The notes beneath the pieces were generated by a model that searched no databases, was not told the DNA's origin, and was given only the letters and a program-made list of their open reading frames with translations. The translations under genes and the position numbers were made by a program. Below, one piece after another: positions 11,810-22,281 of a stretch of 64,000 bases of DNA. The DNA comes from Batillaria attramentaria (lineage: Eukaryota; Mollusca; Gastropoda; Batillariidae), in contig JACVVK020000456.1 of assembly GCA_018292915.2 (NCBI GenBank), forward strand, positions 264,501 through 328,500, read 5' to 3'. How positions within the stretch are numbered: position 1 is the stretch's first letter; each line of letters opens with the position of its first letter.

Positions 11810-12765
11810 ACTGTGAGGCCGCTCCGGCTGCAATATCAGTTTGTGGACTTAGTCGCTGATCGAGATGACTGAGAAGTTAGTGCAATACATATATCATTTC
11901 ACAGACGAAACCTGATTTTCTCGAGAAGGAGAAAGCTTTGAGCCTAAAGAAGATTTCCTCAAGCAGTGTATATATGTAGGTACACTGAACGTTTCTACGT
12001 ATATCATTCGATCAGTTACCGCCAGCTGCACACTAATTAAGATGACTAATAATAATAATAAATTTCATTTATATAGCGCATTTCTCAGATACAGTGACTC
12101 ACATCACTTTTTCACATTGCGCTAACACACATCACTCATACACATTCACACTATACAGACAAACACGTCAATCACATCACACAATACAAAAAACATCAGT
12201 TGAAAGCCTGTTGAAAAAGGTGCGTTTTCAGTCCAGATCTAAAAGCTGATAAAGATGGTTGTTGTCTCAGCCCCATAGGCAGAGAGTTCCAGACTGTAGG
12301 GGCGGCAAAACTACTACCGGAGCAAAGTACAGACACTCTACTTTATGTAGCAGTACATGTATGCTTGTGCATATGTAGTGAAAATTATGAGTGAATGTGA
12401 ACTATACATATCTACCCCGGCATTACGGAAGTGTGACAGACGACAAGCTGGAAACATTCTTCAGATGACGCAGGCAACTTGACCCTGGGTGCTTATTCAT
12501 TCAGTGGCGTCACTGACGCGTTGGTTGCGTTAATCGACAGGGCTTGAACTATGAGGCCGCTCCGCAGTACTGATCAGTTTGTGGAGTCAGTCGCTGATCG
12601 AGATAAGAAGTCGGTGCAATACATATATCATTTGACAGACGAAACCTGATTTTCTCGAGAAGGAGAAAGCTTTGGGCCGAAAAGAAGATTTCCACAAGCA
12701 GTTTATATATGTAAGTACACTAAACGTTTTTCGTATATCATTCGATCAGTTACCGCCAGCTGCAC
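11810..12765 (+). other. duplicated 5' region of GIMAP-like gene 2
   Basis: The block 11810-12035 recurs at about 12535-12765 ('cgacagggcttgaact.tgaggccgctcc', 'tgatcgagat', 'cagacgaaacctgattttctcgagaaggag'). Both copies end at a GTA(A/G)GTAC donor-like site (11976, 12711) and run into the sequence that seeds the 120-bp satellite. The block also resembles 838-960 upstream of gene 1. It is probably leader exon and promoter sequence. A dispersed repeat is inserted in the first copy at about 12044-12310. Confidence 0.45.
12044..12310 (+). mobile_element. interspersed repeat with TTTATATAGCGC head
   Basis: Starts with (AAT)n and ATTTATATAGCGCATTTC and ends near GAGTTCCAGACTGTAGGGG. It interrupts the first copy of the sequence that forms the 120-bp satellite, whose two halves sit on either side. 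The same head and tail occur at 25660-25945 in the fasciclin gene, so it is a dispersed family. Class is not certain (SINE- or MITE-like). Confidence 0.55.
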
Positions 12766-14035
12766 ACTAATTAAGACGAGTACTACCGGAACAAAGTACA
12801 GACACTCTACTTTATGTAGCAGTACAGGTATGCTTGTGCATATCTAGTGAAAATTTCGATTTCGATCAGTTACCGCCAGCTGCACACTAATTAAGACGAG
12901 TACTACCGGAACAAAGTACAGACACTCTACTTTATGTAGCAGTACAGGTATGCTTGTGCATATCTAGTGAAAATTTCGATTTCGATCAGTTACCGCCAAC
13001 TGCACACTAATTAAGATGAGTACTACCGGAGCAAAGTACAGACACTCTACTTTATGTAGCAGTACAGGTATGCTTGTGCATATCTAGTGAAAATTTCGAT
13101 TTCGATCAGTTACCGCCAACTGCACACTAATTAAGACGAGTACTACCGGAACAAAGTACAGACACTCTACTTTATGTAGCAGTACAGGTATGCTTGTGCA
13201 TATCTAGTGAAAATTTCGATTTCGATCAGTTACCGCCAACTGCACACTAATTAAGACGAGTACTACCGGAGCAAAGTACAGACACTCTACTTTATATAGC
13301 AGTACAGGTATGCTTGTGCATATCTAGTGAAAATTTCGATTTCGATCAGTTACCGCCAACTGCACACTAATTAAGACGAGTACTACCGGAACAAAGTACA
13401 GACACTCTACTTTATGTAGCAGTACAGGTATGCTTGTGCATATCTAGTGAAAATTTCGATTTCGATCAGTTACCGCCAACTGCACACTAATTAAGACGAG
13501 TACTACCGGAACAAAGTACAGACACTCTACTTTATGTAGCAGTACAGGTATGCTTGTGCATATCTAGTGAAAATTTCGATTTCGATCAGTTACCGCCAGC
13601 TGCACACTAATTAAGATGAGTACTACCGGAGCAAAGTACAGACACTCTACTTTATGTAGCAGTACAGGTATGCTTGTGCATATCTAGTGAAAATTTCGAT
13701 TTCGATCAGTTACCGCCAGCTGCACACTAATTAAGACGAGTACTACCGGAACAAAGTACAGACACTCTACTTTATGTAGCAGTACAGGTATGCTTGTGCA
13801 TATCTAGTGAAAATTTCGATTTCGATCAGTTACCGCCAGCTGCACACTAATTAAGATGAGTACTACCGGAGCAAAGTACAGACACTCTACTTTATGTAGC
13901 AGTACAGGTATGCTTGTGCATATCTAGTGAAAATTTCGATTTCGATCAGTTACCGCCAGCTGCACACTAATTAAGATGAGTACTACCGGAGCAAAGTACA
14001 GCCACTCTACTTTATGTAGCAGTACATGCTTGTGC
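12735..14035. repeat. 120-bp satellite array, about 11 monomers
   Basis: Monomers starting TACTACCGGA recur at exactly 120-bp steps: 12781, 12901, 13021 and so on to 13981. They differ by only a few substitutions, mostly A/G choices, and some variants alternate between neighbours (acaaag versus gcaaag, gacgag versus gatgag), which suggests recent expansion by unequal exchange of multi-monomer units. The seed sequence occurs singly at about 12000-12043 and 12312-12390. The array lies between the leader-like blocks and the first coding exon of GIMAP-like gene 2. Confidence 0.95.
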
Positions 14036-14208
14036 GGGCGGGTTGGTGTTTGGGGGTTTAACGCCCTTTTCCACCACATAGGGTGACATCAAAGACGGGG
14101 CAGCGATGAAAAAGCCAGCACAAATATTTGGCCCCAGCCGGGATCGAACTCACGACCCGAGCATTAGAAGTCCAACGCTCTACCATTCGACCACCCCGGC
14201 TCCCCCGT
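14036..14208 (-). mobile_element. tRNA-derived SINE, family 1, with 10-bp target-site duplication
   Basis: Read on the - strand it starts with a tRNA-like head with an A box (TGGTCGAATGG) and a B box (GAGTTCGATCCC), then a conserved body ending in a stretch of the form AACCCCCAAACACC. ATGCTTGTGC flanks it on both sides (14026-14035 and 14209-14218) as a perfect target-site duplication, and the host is the last satellite monomer. The SINE is therefore younger than the array. The head is not a working tRNA gene because it continues into the SINE body. Confidence 0.9.
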
Positions 14209-14224
14209 ATGCTTGTGCATATGT

Positions 14225-14722
14225 AGTGAAAATTATGAGTGAACTATGAACTATACATATCTACCCCGGCATTACGGAAGTGTGCGAGACAAGCTGGAAA
14301 CGTTCTTCACTGCACTGTGTTGATCTGGTGTGCAGTGGGTCAGACATGACATTTCTCAAAAATAAAGATAGCTGCGTTGTGGTGCAGCTGTTGTCAGTGG
14401 GACAGGTAAGAGTATTGGAATTGAAGGGCGTGAAAAGAGAGGCGTGGCTGGGCTTGGGGATGCCGGGGAGGGGGAGATGGGTGTGTAGTGGTGGGTAGTG
14501 GGGTGAAGATGGGGAGAGGGGGGGGGGGGGGGCAGGAGGTAGGTTATGAAGAGGTGTGTTCACTTTGCGTAAGATCATGCCTGTTAATGATAACATGTAC
14601 CACGTTATTTGACCTAAATACCGTGCTATATTATCAGTGTGACAGGTCAAAACCAAGGCGATAGAATAACACAACAAAATACGCAGTGAGCTGCACAATA
14701 GCTGCTCTTTGAAAGCATAACA

Positions 14723-14755
<33 letters not shown>

Positions 14756-15036
14756 CCCACTCCCCCCCCCCCCACTTTCTCTGTGTTCTGTGAGGTGGGC
14801 GTGGAGGTATGCAGGGAAGGTGGGGGTGGGGGTGAGGGAGTGATAATGATTGTGGTAATTGTATTCATAAACATGCCTGATCAAATCAGGTGGGGAAGAC
14901 TCTTATTTATAAGCACCTCGAATCGAGTAACAGTCAGATTATTCATCATCCCCATTTTATGCAAGACTGTATTGAGGAGTGCATGAAGTAACAACTTTTT
15001 TGGTTTGTTTGTTTGTTTGTTTGTTTGTTGTTTAAG
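14225..15036. other. non-coding stretch upstream of the first coding exon of GIMAP-like gene 2
   Basis: Holds a poly-G tract (14519-14532), (CT)n (14725-14752), poly-C and (TTTG)n (15003-15029). The long - strand frame of Ser/Pro/His/Arg-rich low-complexity sequence here is not supported as a gene. Confidence 0.6.
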
Positions 15037-15089
15037 CCGGAGGCCTGCATAGAACCTACAGGAATACGACGAATGGTGACCTGGATAAG

Positions 15090-18000
15090 ATGGACAGTAA
15101 GTCAGTTTCAACCTCTACAAGTACCAGTTGTTCTTGTTGTCAGTTGTTTCATCTACAGGGATAACTTCGATTTTCGCACACAGACAGTCGGCACCTTTTT
15201 TCACTTGTGATTTCTGTTTGTATCCGCGTTTTCGTTTTTTGTTTGTTTGTTTGTTTGTTTTTACCTTGTAGGCTGTTTTTTGTTAACTTGTGATGTTTTA
15301 TGTTTTAAGGGTTTTTTTTTTTTTAACCCTCTTAGACTGTTACACTGATTATGAGGCGCCAAGATATTGGTCTCCATGGACAGGCGCCCTATCAGTGGTA
15401 ATAATAATAACAATAATAATGATATCAATATCGAGTTTGGCGTCAGTCGTTCATTCCACTTAGCCACCTGGCGTCCCATCGGTTACTTTCATTTTCAGAA
15501 ATAAGTTCAATAACAACCTGGGTCTGCAAGAAAAACGACTGCTACACTGTGAACAACAGTCCTGACTTCGTCTGTACTAAATGTGGAGGCGGCCTGAGTC
15601 CGCACACAGCACAGACGTCAGCACCAGACGGCACATCACGGTTGGAAGTAGCTACCGGAGGTCTTAGACAGACAGAAAGACTCTCCTCAGCCTCAGGTGG
15701 TCACCGTTTCTAAGACGTTGTTTGTGCTGCATTACAGCCGCAATGTTGTGTAGACAACTTTAGATTAAAAAAAATCACTTTGTTCAGAAAAGTTTTATTT
15801 GCTTTCCAGAATGGTGTTTCCAAAATGCATTCCATGGAAAAAATGATTTTCACAGTCTCAACTGACGATAATTCTGTCTTTCTTCCGTGTTTTTTTGTTT
15901 GTTTGTTTGTTTGTTTTTTGTTTAAAGCAACATGTGACATAGTTTTTTCTTCTTCTATAAAAAAAAATACAGTGGTGTATTTTGTTGAAAGCAGCACACA
16001 ACCAGTCAAAACCAGTTGTGACTTCCAGAATTTGATTCCCGCTGGGTATGAGGTGGTTATCATTGGATGGTTGTCGTCGTCGTTGTTGTTGTTGTTGTTG
16101 TTGGCGTCGTTGTCATTGTTGTTGTTCTCAACGTTGTCCTTCCTCTTTCAGCCGCGACGGAACATCAGGTGACACCTTTAACATTGCCAGATGACCAAGC
16201 AACAGTGCGTACGAAACGACACTCAAGCACAACGCAGGACGAAACAGGTCAGTGTATATTTCTTCACCCAAGAGTCAGACGCAGATATCTTGATCGCATT
16301 CTTTCTTACACGTAAATGTATATTAATAGCAGTTTGGGCCATTTTTCATCACTTTGGATATTCGTCCCGGCTTCCTTGTTGGTGTTGCTGATGGTGGTGA
16401 CATGTGATTTCTCTTTCTTTTTCTCCTGTTTATTCAGTTCTGAAGTTTCCTGACAAAGAGTGTCGCATTGTCATGGTGGGCAAAACAGGCACAGGAAAGA
16501 GTTCATCTGGCAACACCATACTTGGATTTGATGGTTTTAAAGTTGGAGATTCGTTAGAATCTTGCACACAACGATGCGAGTGGCAGAAAAGCAAACGTTT
16601 TGGAGTTCAACTGACGGTAAGATGACATCGGGTTTTTGTTTTTTTTAAAGTTAACTACCCATAAGGGAGTTCATTCTCGCCTCATAAATTTTGTTATTGT
16701 AAAGTTACGTTTTGAAAACTTTCAAACGTTCAAAGTTTCCAAGTCCCTTCAAGTTTTCAGATCTTATTTCTGTGCTGCTTGATTGATTCATCTGTGTGCA
16801 TGGATGGGTTGTAATTTCTGAAAGGTGTTCCTTACCCCGACAGCAATTTACGTTCGGGAGTTGTGCCTTTAAGTTTCTGAGAGGGAGTCGGGAAGGACGA
16901 GCTTGGTCCGCTTTGGCGACTAATAATATTTGTTAGTGAGTTAGAAGAAGTGAAAACTGAAACAAAGACCCTGACACTAAAACAGAAAAAAACAAAAACA
17001 AAAAAACCCAAGCACAACAACTGAAAAAAAAATTCTCGTTAGCCTGTCTTTTATACCAGCTTTGTTGAAAAACGACGTTAACCCGCTGAAATAAAAATTG
17101 TACCGGCCAACCAATCACTGAATCAGCTGCTGATCTTGCCTGACATTACCAGGTCATCGACACCCCGGGGCTATTCGACACAGACAGAGATAACTCCTTC
17201 ATCACCACAGAGGTCGCGAGGTGCATCGACATTGTCTCCCCTGGCCTGCACGCACTGCTGGTGTTCGTGCGAGCAGACGCGAGGTTTACCCATGAAGAAG
17301 CAGACGCTTTCGAGCAGATTCGCATTCTTTTTGGAGAAGGCATCCTGCACTACACTGTCATAGTCTTCACCCACGGCGACCGCCTGAAGCCTGGCAGCGT
17401 TTCTGCATTTCAGCTGACAAGCGCCATGCTGAGACGATTTCCACACAGTCTGAACTCAGTCATGGAGGTAATATTAATAATAATAATAATAACTCTTATA
17501 TAGCGCGAAATCCCCACCATTGTGGGCTCTAAGCGCTTTACAAAGTGACATTAAGATTAACATATGTAAGGGTGGGTGGGTGTTTGGGGGTTTAACGTCT
17601 TTTTCCACCACATAGGGTGATATCAAAGACGGGGCAACGATGAAAAAGCCAGCACAAATAATTTGGCTCCAGCCGGGATACGAACTCACGACCCGAGCAT
17701 TAGGAGTCCAACGCTCTACCATTCGGCCACCCCGGCTCCCCTTAACATCTATTAATTATGAAGAACAAAGATATAAATACATAAATACGACACATGTATG
17801 AGAAACACACAGAGCAACAAGGTAACATGTTTTGTTAGTGTGGAGAGCCCTCAATATTTTTTCTATTGTCTGAGCTAAGGCTTGCGCCCTGTTATTACTG
17901 GGATAGTTCAAAACTGAACTGTTGATAATTTGCCTCGAAATTAAAAACTAAAAATGATCGTTTTGAAAATGTGTATTTTAGTTTAAAGGCGGTCGGTGGT

Positions 18001-19709
18001 CTACTGGTCAAGAGACGTACCGCCAATGCGAGAGGTCAGGGGATCGAGTCCCACTCGGGGCAAAGAATTTTTCCTTCTCATAATTATGTGGCACCGTTCC
18101 CTCCGGGTACTCCGGCTCCCCCCCCCCCCACCTCTACTTTGGAAATGCACAGCCCACCAAATTTGAAAAATAAATGCAATTCTAAATTCCGAAATTTAAA
18201 TAGCTGAGCTCGACCCTTCGCACCACGTGTTTGTAATGTGTTTATGTCCAGTGTGTGAAAGAATGCGTGTGATTCACGTGAGCGTGCATGTTGGGTTTAG
18301 TTCGCGGCGCTATGAGCCGATTCATGAAATTGGGTGAAGCGCCTATACAATACTCATTATTATTATTATTATTATTCTTGAAGTCAGTCCATGGATATGG
18401 CCCTGCCCGCCCTCGTTAAAATGAAGGTTTGACATTCAGCAGCAGATATCCATTGTATGTCTGTGTTCCCAACCAAACCGGCCCCCGCCTCCTTTGTTAG
18501 GGTGGGGGTGGGTGTTTGGGAGTTTAACGTCCTTTTCCATCACAGAACTCCTTTGTTAGAATTATTACCGTGTATTTTGGCTCATATCTTACATTAGCAA
18601 CGACAGTCCAGAAAAAAAGTTTAAATTTTCCACAAATCTTCATGATTTTGTCATCACAATTAGCGCTGGTCGCTCCTGAAGCTTTGAGAGAAAAAAATAT
18701 CTCCTAAGAACCCCCTGCTCACTTACTTGACTACGTGAGGGATCTTTTTGCGTTTTTGTCACTCTTATATTATAATAAATAATAATAATGAGCATTGTAT
18801 AGGCGCTTTACCCAATTTCTTGAATCGACTCAAAGCGCCGCGAACTGAACCCAACACGCACGCTCACGTGAATCACACGCATTCTCTCACACACCGGACA
18901 TAAACACTGTGACATTACAATCACGTGGTGAGAAGGGTCAGCTCAGCTATTTAAATTTCGGAATTTAGAATTGCATTTATTTTTGAAATCTGGTGGGCTG
19001 AACATTGCCAAAGCAGAGGGGGAGGAAGCCGGAGTACCCGGAGAGAACCCCCGACGATCGGCCCGAATGAACGGTGCCACATACGAGAAGGAAAAATTAT
19101 TTGCCCCGACTGAGTGGGTCTCGAACCCCTGACCTCTCGCATTGGTGACAAGTCTCTTAACCACTAGACCGCCGACCGCCCCATGGCTATAGGCAGCTCG
19201 AGAGTAACAGGATTACGTTTCTCTTGACAATAACAGGATGTTAGCCGTCGTCACGTGGTCTTCAGGAACGAAGGTCCCGAAGAAACGAGGAGCGGTCAAG
19301 TCCGACAACTGCTGGAGATCATCACTGAGGTTGTGTCCCGTAGATTTGGGACTCATTTCACCAGCATTCTTCTTACTTCCGTCGAGGACACCGTTACAAA
19401 ACACATCTTCAGTCTGATGAGGCGGCTTGGAGAGAAAACGGCAGTGTTGTAAGTATTTAAAGGGGCTCTCATTAGGATTAGCAGGCCACAAAGTGTCAGC
19501 AAAGAGTTTGGAACAGACATAACTACTGGTGCCGGTGTCATAAAGTTGTTAGACCCCCATAGTACTTGGACCCCCCCGGTCCAATAACTTTAAAGTTAAT
19601 GGACCCCTCCTATAGTTGTTGGACCCCCCTGTTACTTAAAGGTGTTTCTCATTACTTAAGGTGTTTTAACCCATGTCGTGATTGTTTATAGATCTACCTG
19701 TGATGTTTG

Positions 19710-19772
<63 letters not shown>

Positions 19773-22061
19773 ACACGGAGAAGTTTTTTTTTGTTTTGTT
19801 TTGTTGTTGTTGTTGTATTTTTGGTATGAGTCGTGTATAATTCAGGCTCCAATCCAGTTATTTTCATCATAAATAATTACTGGTTATTGCAAACATGTCT
19901 ACAAAAATAAACTATTCTTGGTATTGAAAGAAAAAAAAAATGCTTAAAATCTCAATGGTAAATATTTTCTAAGAAAATCTTTAAGAGGCCAGCAGAAACA
20001 GTTATTATAAAACTTTAAACCGTGGTTAAAATATAGAAAACAAAACGTGGTTTACAATGATGGCGATTTACAAAAGACGTAAACATGTCGGAATCACAGA
20101 TTTCACATTAACAGATGAACTGCCTGAAATATTAAAATGACATTACATCATCAATATTGTTTTCTTTACTCCTACATGTCAGTACCCCCCCCCCCCCCTC
20201 CCCCTCCTCTCACCTACGTCGTATTGACCCCGCCCCTCCGTACATATGACGCAACCACACCACCCCTCTCCATCCATATTGATTGACCCCCCCCCCCCAC
20301 ACACACACACACGCACGCGCGCAACGTCAAAATTCACACATCCACTACAGACCGCAACCCTTTAACCCACATACCCCCTCCTCACCCCTCCGAGCAGATA
20401 AACCCCCCCCCCTCCCTACCCATCGTCCAAATACTCACTCTCACCCCCACCACCCCCATATTGACCCCCGCCCCCCATCCCGACTCATCAGTCCATATTC
20501 TATCGCCGTCAGTATTGACAATATCAGTTTTAATTGCAGAAATATTATGTTTAGCGCACTTCAGTTCACACATCGGCAACACCGACACCGACACCCCCCC
20601 CCCCCCCCCCCCACACACACACACCCACCCCCACACACGCCTGAATACGCACACACGGCAAACAGAGATAGTTTGTTATTTATCTTTTTATTTGATAGCA
20701 TATTTCCTTCAGAAATCCAATGTGTCTGCGTCAATACCTCAGCTAGTTCAGTTTACCTGTACCAAGGTTACTCCTAAACCATAATGTGTCGTGTACGAGT
20801 GATAGAAAAGAGAATAAAGCTATAAGTAACTGAATTCTTTTTAAGTGAAAGGGGGGTCCAACAACCATAGAGGGGGTCCAATAATTATACCCTCTGATTA
20901 TAATTGTTGGACCCCGGGGGTCCATTAACTTTAAAGTTATTGGACCGGGGGGTCCATTACTTGGGGGGTCGATTAACTATACCACACCGGCATGTGCGTG
21001 TTTCGTGAAGGGCTGTAAGACGTGCACATTTTGTCACTACCTCACCTATCTAGCTTCATACGGCCAACCAGCACAAACAATTATGATATCCCTCAAAGTG
21101 GTTGAAACAAAATCTTTCCGGCAGCTATCGAACACTTTCGGTTGAACTGAAAGCTCGAATTGAAATTAAGCACAGGTCTTAGTGGGACCCCGTGTGACTG
21201 AAAAGGAAAGAAAAGAAAACAACCCTGGAAAATGTGTTATATGTAATGTGTTACTATTTTAAGTTATGCCAGTTTGTACGCTTATACGTATGACGGTTAT
21301 AATGACTCGACGAAGACAAACTGAATCGCTGGTCGTGATGACGACTACATTGATGATGACGACATTGATTGATGATTGTGATCACGACTGCGACAACGCC
21401 GTTAATAATAGTGACGGCGACGTTGATGATCTCGACAAGGACGTTGTTGATCTTGAAGACGACAATGACGATTATATAATGTTGACGACGACGCCGACGC
21501 TGATGACGATAGTGGTGATGATGATGACGACGACGCTGATGACGATAGTGGTGGTGATAGTGGTGACGATGACGACGACGATGACGATAGTGGTGGTGAT
21601 AGTAGTGACACTGATGACGACGACGACGCTGATGACGATAGTGGTGGTGATAGTGATGACGATGATGACGACGACGTTGATGACGATAGTGATGCCGGCG
21701 GTGATAGTGGTGACGATGACGACGGCGACGATGATAGTGACGACGACGACGATGATGATAGTGATGATGACGAAGATAATGACGACGGTGATGATGAAGA
21801 TGACGACGATGATGACGACGACGACGATTATGATATTCTATTTCCTTTTTCATCAGTGATGACGTACAAAGCCTGATGCGAGAGGCCCTTTCACGGCCAA
21901 AGACAGAGGAGGCCAGTGCAAGTGACAGGAGGATGAGGGAAGCGATGAAAGAGAGGATGCAGCTGATGAAGGATCTGCAGACTATTTTCACCAAAGAGTG
22001 GGCTAAACAACTGAAGGCACAGAATAGCAAACGGAAATTGCCATTTTGCACTGTTCTTTGA
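15090..22061 (+). CDS. GIMAP/AIG1-type GTPase with N-terminal RanBP2 zinc finger and C-terminal CaaX box (paralog 2)
   Basis: Coding exons: 15090-15096 (exon body probably from 15037), 15499-15696, 16152-16247, 16438-16616, 17153-17467, 19237-19448, 21857-22061; 403 aa. Exon lengths from exon 4 on (179, 315, 212, 205 nt) and every phase equal those of paralog 1. Zinc finger: W10, C12, C17, N21, C28, C31, the same W-x-C-x4-C-x3-N-x6-C-x2-C spacing. GTPase domain: GKTGTGKSS (115-123), DTPG (163-166), THGD, and RHVVFRNE. The tail is a charged helix with a basic patch (SKRK) and a terminal CTVL, a CaaX box with Leu. The ATG that matches paralog 1's start is out of frame here because of a 7-bp length difference, so translation probably starts at the in-frame ATG at 15090, eight residues further in. 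An unseen upstream start is possible. Intron contents differ greatly from paralog 1, but exon identity is high, which points to selection after the duplication. Confidence 0.85.
16078..16102. repeat. (GTT)n tract before exon 3 of paralog 2
   Basis: Short run of GTT/GTC triplets serving as part of the pyrimidine-rich region before the acceptor at 16150-16151. Confidence 0.7.
17470..17545. mobile_element. fragment of TATATAGCGC-headed interspersed repeat
   Basis: (AAT)n, then TTATATAGCGCGAAATC and CTCTAAGCGCTTTACAAAG. Related heads occur at 12052, 25674, 36490 and 59860. It begins within 10 bp of the exon 5 donor. Confidence 0.5.
17570..17741 (-). mobile_element. tRNA-derived SINE, family 1
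   Basis: Full-length copy on the - strand with the tRNA-like head at its right end (A box TGGCCGAATGG, imperfect B box GAGTTCGTATCCC) and the AAACACCCACCC tail at its left end. Flanks share TTAACAT-like sequence, a probable target-site duplication. Confidence 0.85.
17983..18376 (+). mobile_element. tRNA-derived SINE, family 2
   Basis: Head of the form GGCGGTCGGTGGTCTACTGG (A box), then a B-box-like GGGATCGAGTCCC, a body with CGAAGAATTTTTC-like, TACTCCGGC and GTGATTCACGTGAGCGTGC segments, and an (ATT)n tail. It is in inverted orientation to the copy at 18770-19186. Confidence 0.85.
18500..18546 (-). mobile_element. SINE family 1 fragment
   Basis: Only the GGTGTTTGGGAGTTTAACGT end of the family 1 element is present. 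Confidence 0.6.
18770..19186 (-). mobile_element. tRNA-derived SINE, family 2, inverted copy next to exon 6
   Basis: Begins with (AAT)n and ends in the complement of the GGGGCGGTCGGCGGTCTAGT head at 19186, 50 bp before exon 6 of GIMAP paralog 2. With the copy at 17983-18376 it forms an inverted pair about 400 bp apart in the same intron. Confidence 0.85.
19530..20992. mobile_element. 1.46-kb non-autonomous DNA transposon with long G/C-rich terminal inverted repeats
   Basis: The left end reads TGCCGGTGTCATAAAGTTG and the right end, reversed, TGCCGGTGTGGTATAGTTA. Both continue through CCGGTCCAATAACTTTAAAG and repeated TTGGACCCCCC motifs for 100 bp or more. The ACTTTAAAGT core is itself a palindrome. 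The inside is (AC)n at 19710-19778, AT-rich sequence, poly-C and Pro/His-type frames with no transposase. It lies in the last intron of GIMAP paralog 2 and is absent from paralog 1. Confidence 0.7.
21330..21835. repeat. expanded (GAY)n trinucleotide tract in last intron of paralog 2
   Basis: About 500 bp of GAC/GAT triplets with a repeating 'gatgacgatagtggtgatagt' theme, directly before the last exon. The long His/Arg-rich (- strand) and Thr/Met-rich (+ strand) frames here are products of the repeat. Confidence 0.85.
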
Positions 22062-22163
22062 AGCAACAACAAACACGCAAAAAACAGTGCTGTGATCTAC
22101 ACTGTACAAAAGAAGCGACAGGGAGATAACTGGAGAAGGGATGGGTGGGTGTAGGGGAAAGGG

Positions 22164-22166
<3 letters not shown>

Positions 22167-22260
<94 letters not shown>

Positions 22261-22281
22261 CGCGCGCGTGCGTGTGCGTGC
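22167..22281. repeat. (TG)n-(CG)n tract after paralog 2
   Basis: About 90 bp of TG running into (CG)8 and CGTG repeats. Alternating purine-pyrimidine sequence of this length is Z-DNA prone. Confidence 0.9.

Noticed and set aside
12781..14035. Possible CRISPR-like array (regular 120-bp repeats)
   Set aside because: The whole 120-bp unit repeats with no unique spacers; it is a eukaryotic satellite.
14261..14884. 207-residue - strand open frame
   Set aside because: Low-complexity Ser/Pro/His/Arg sequence over poly-G, (CT)n and poly-C tracts, with no motif or splice support.
20283..20784. Pro/His-rich open frames of 107-164 residues
   Set aside because: They span poly-C and CACACA tracts inside the inverted-repeat transposon and lack any domain.
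21254..22072. 272-residue - strand His/Arg-rich frame
   Set aside because: It is the reverse of the (GAY)n tract and overlaps the last GIMAP exon, which is well supported on the + strand.
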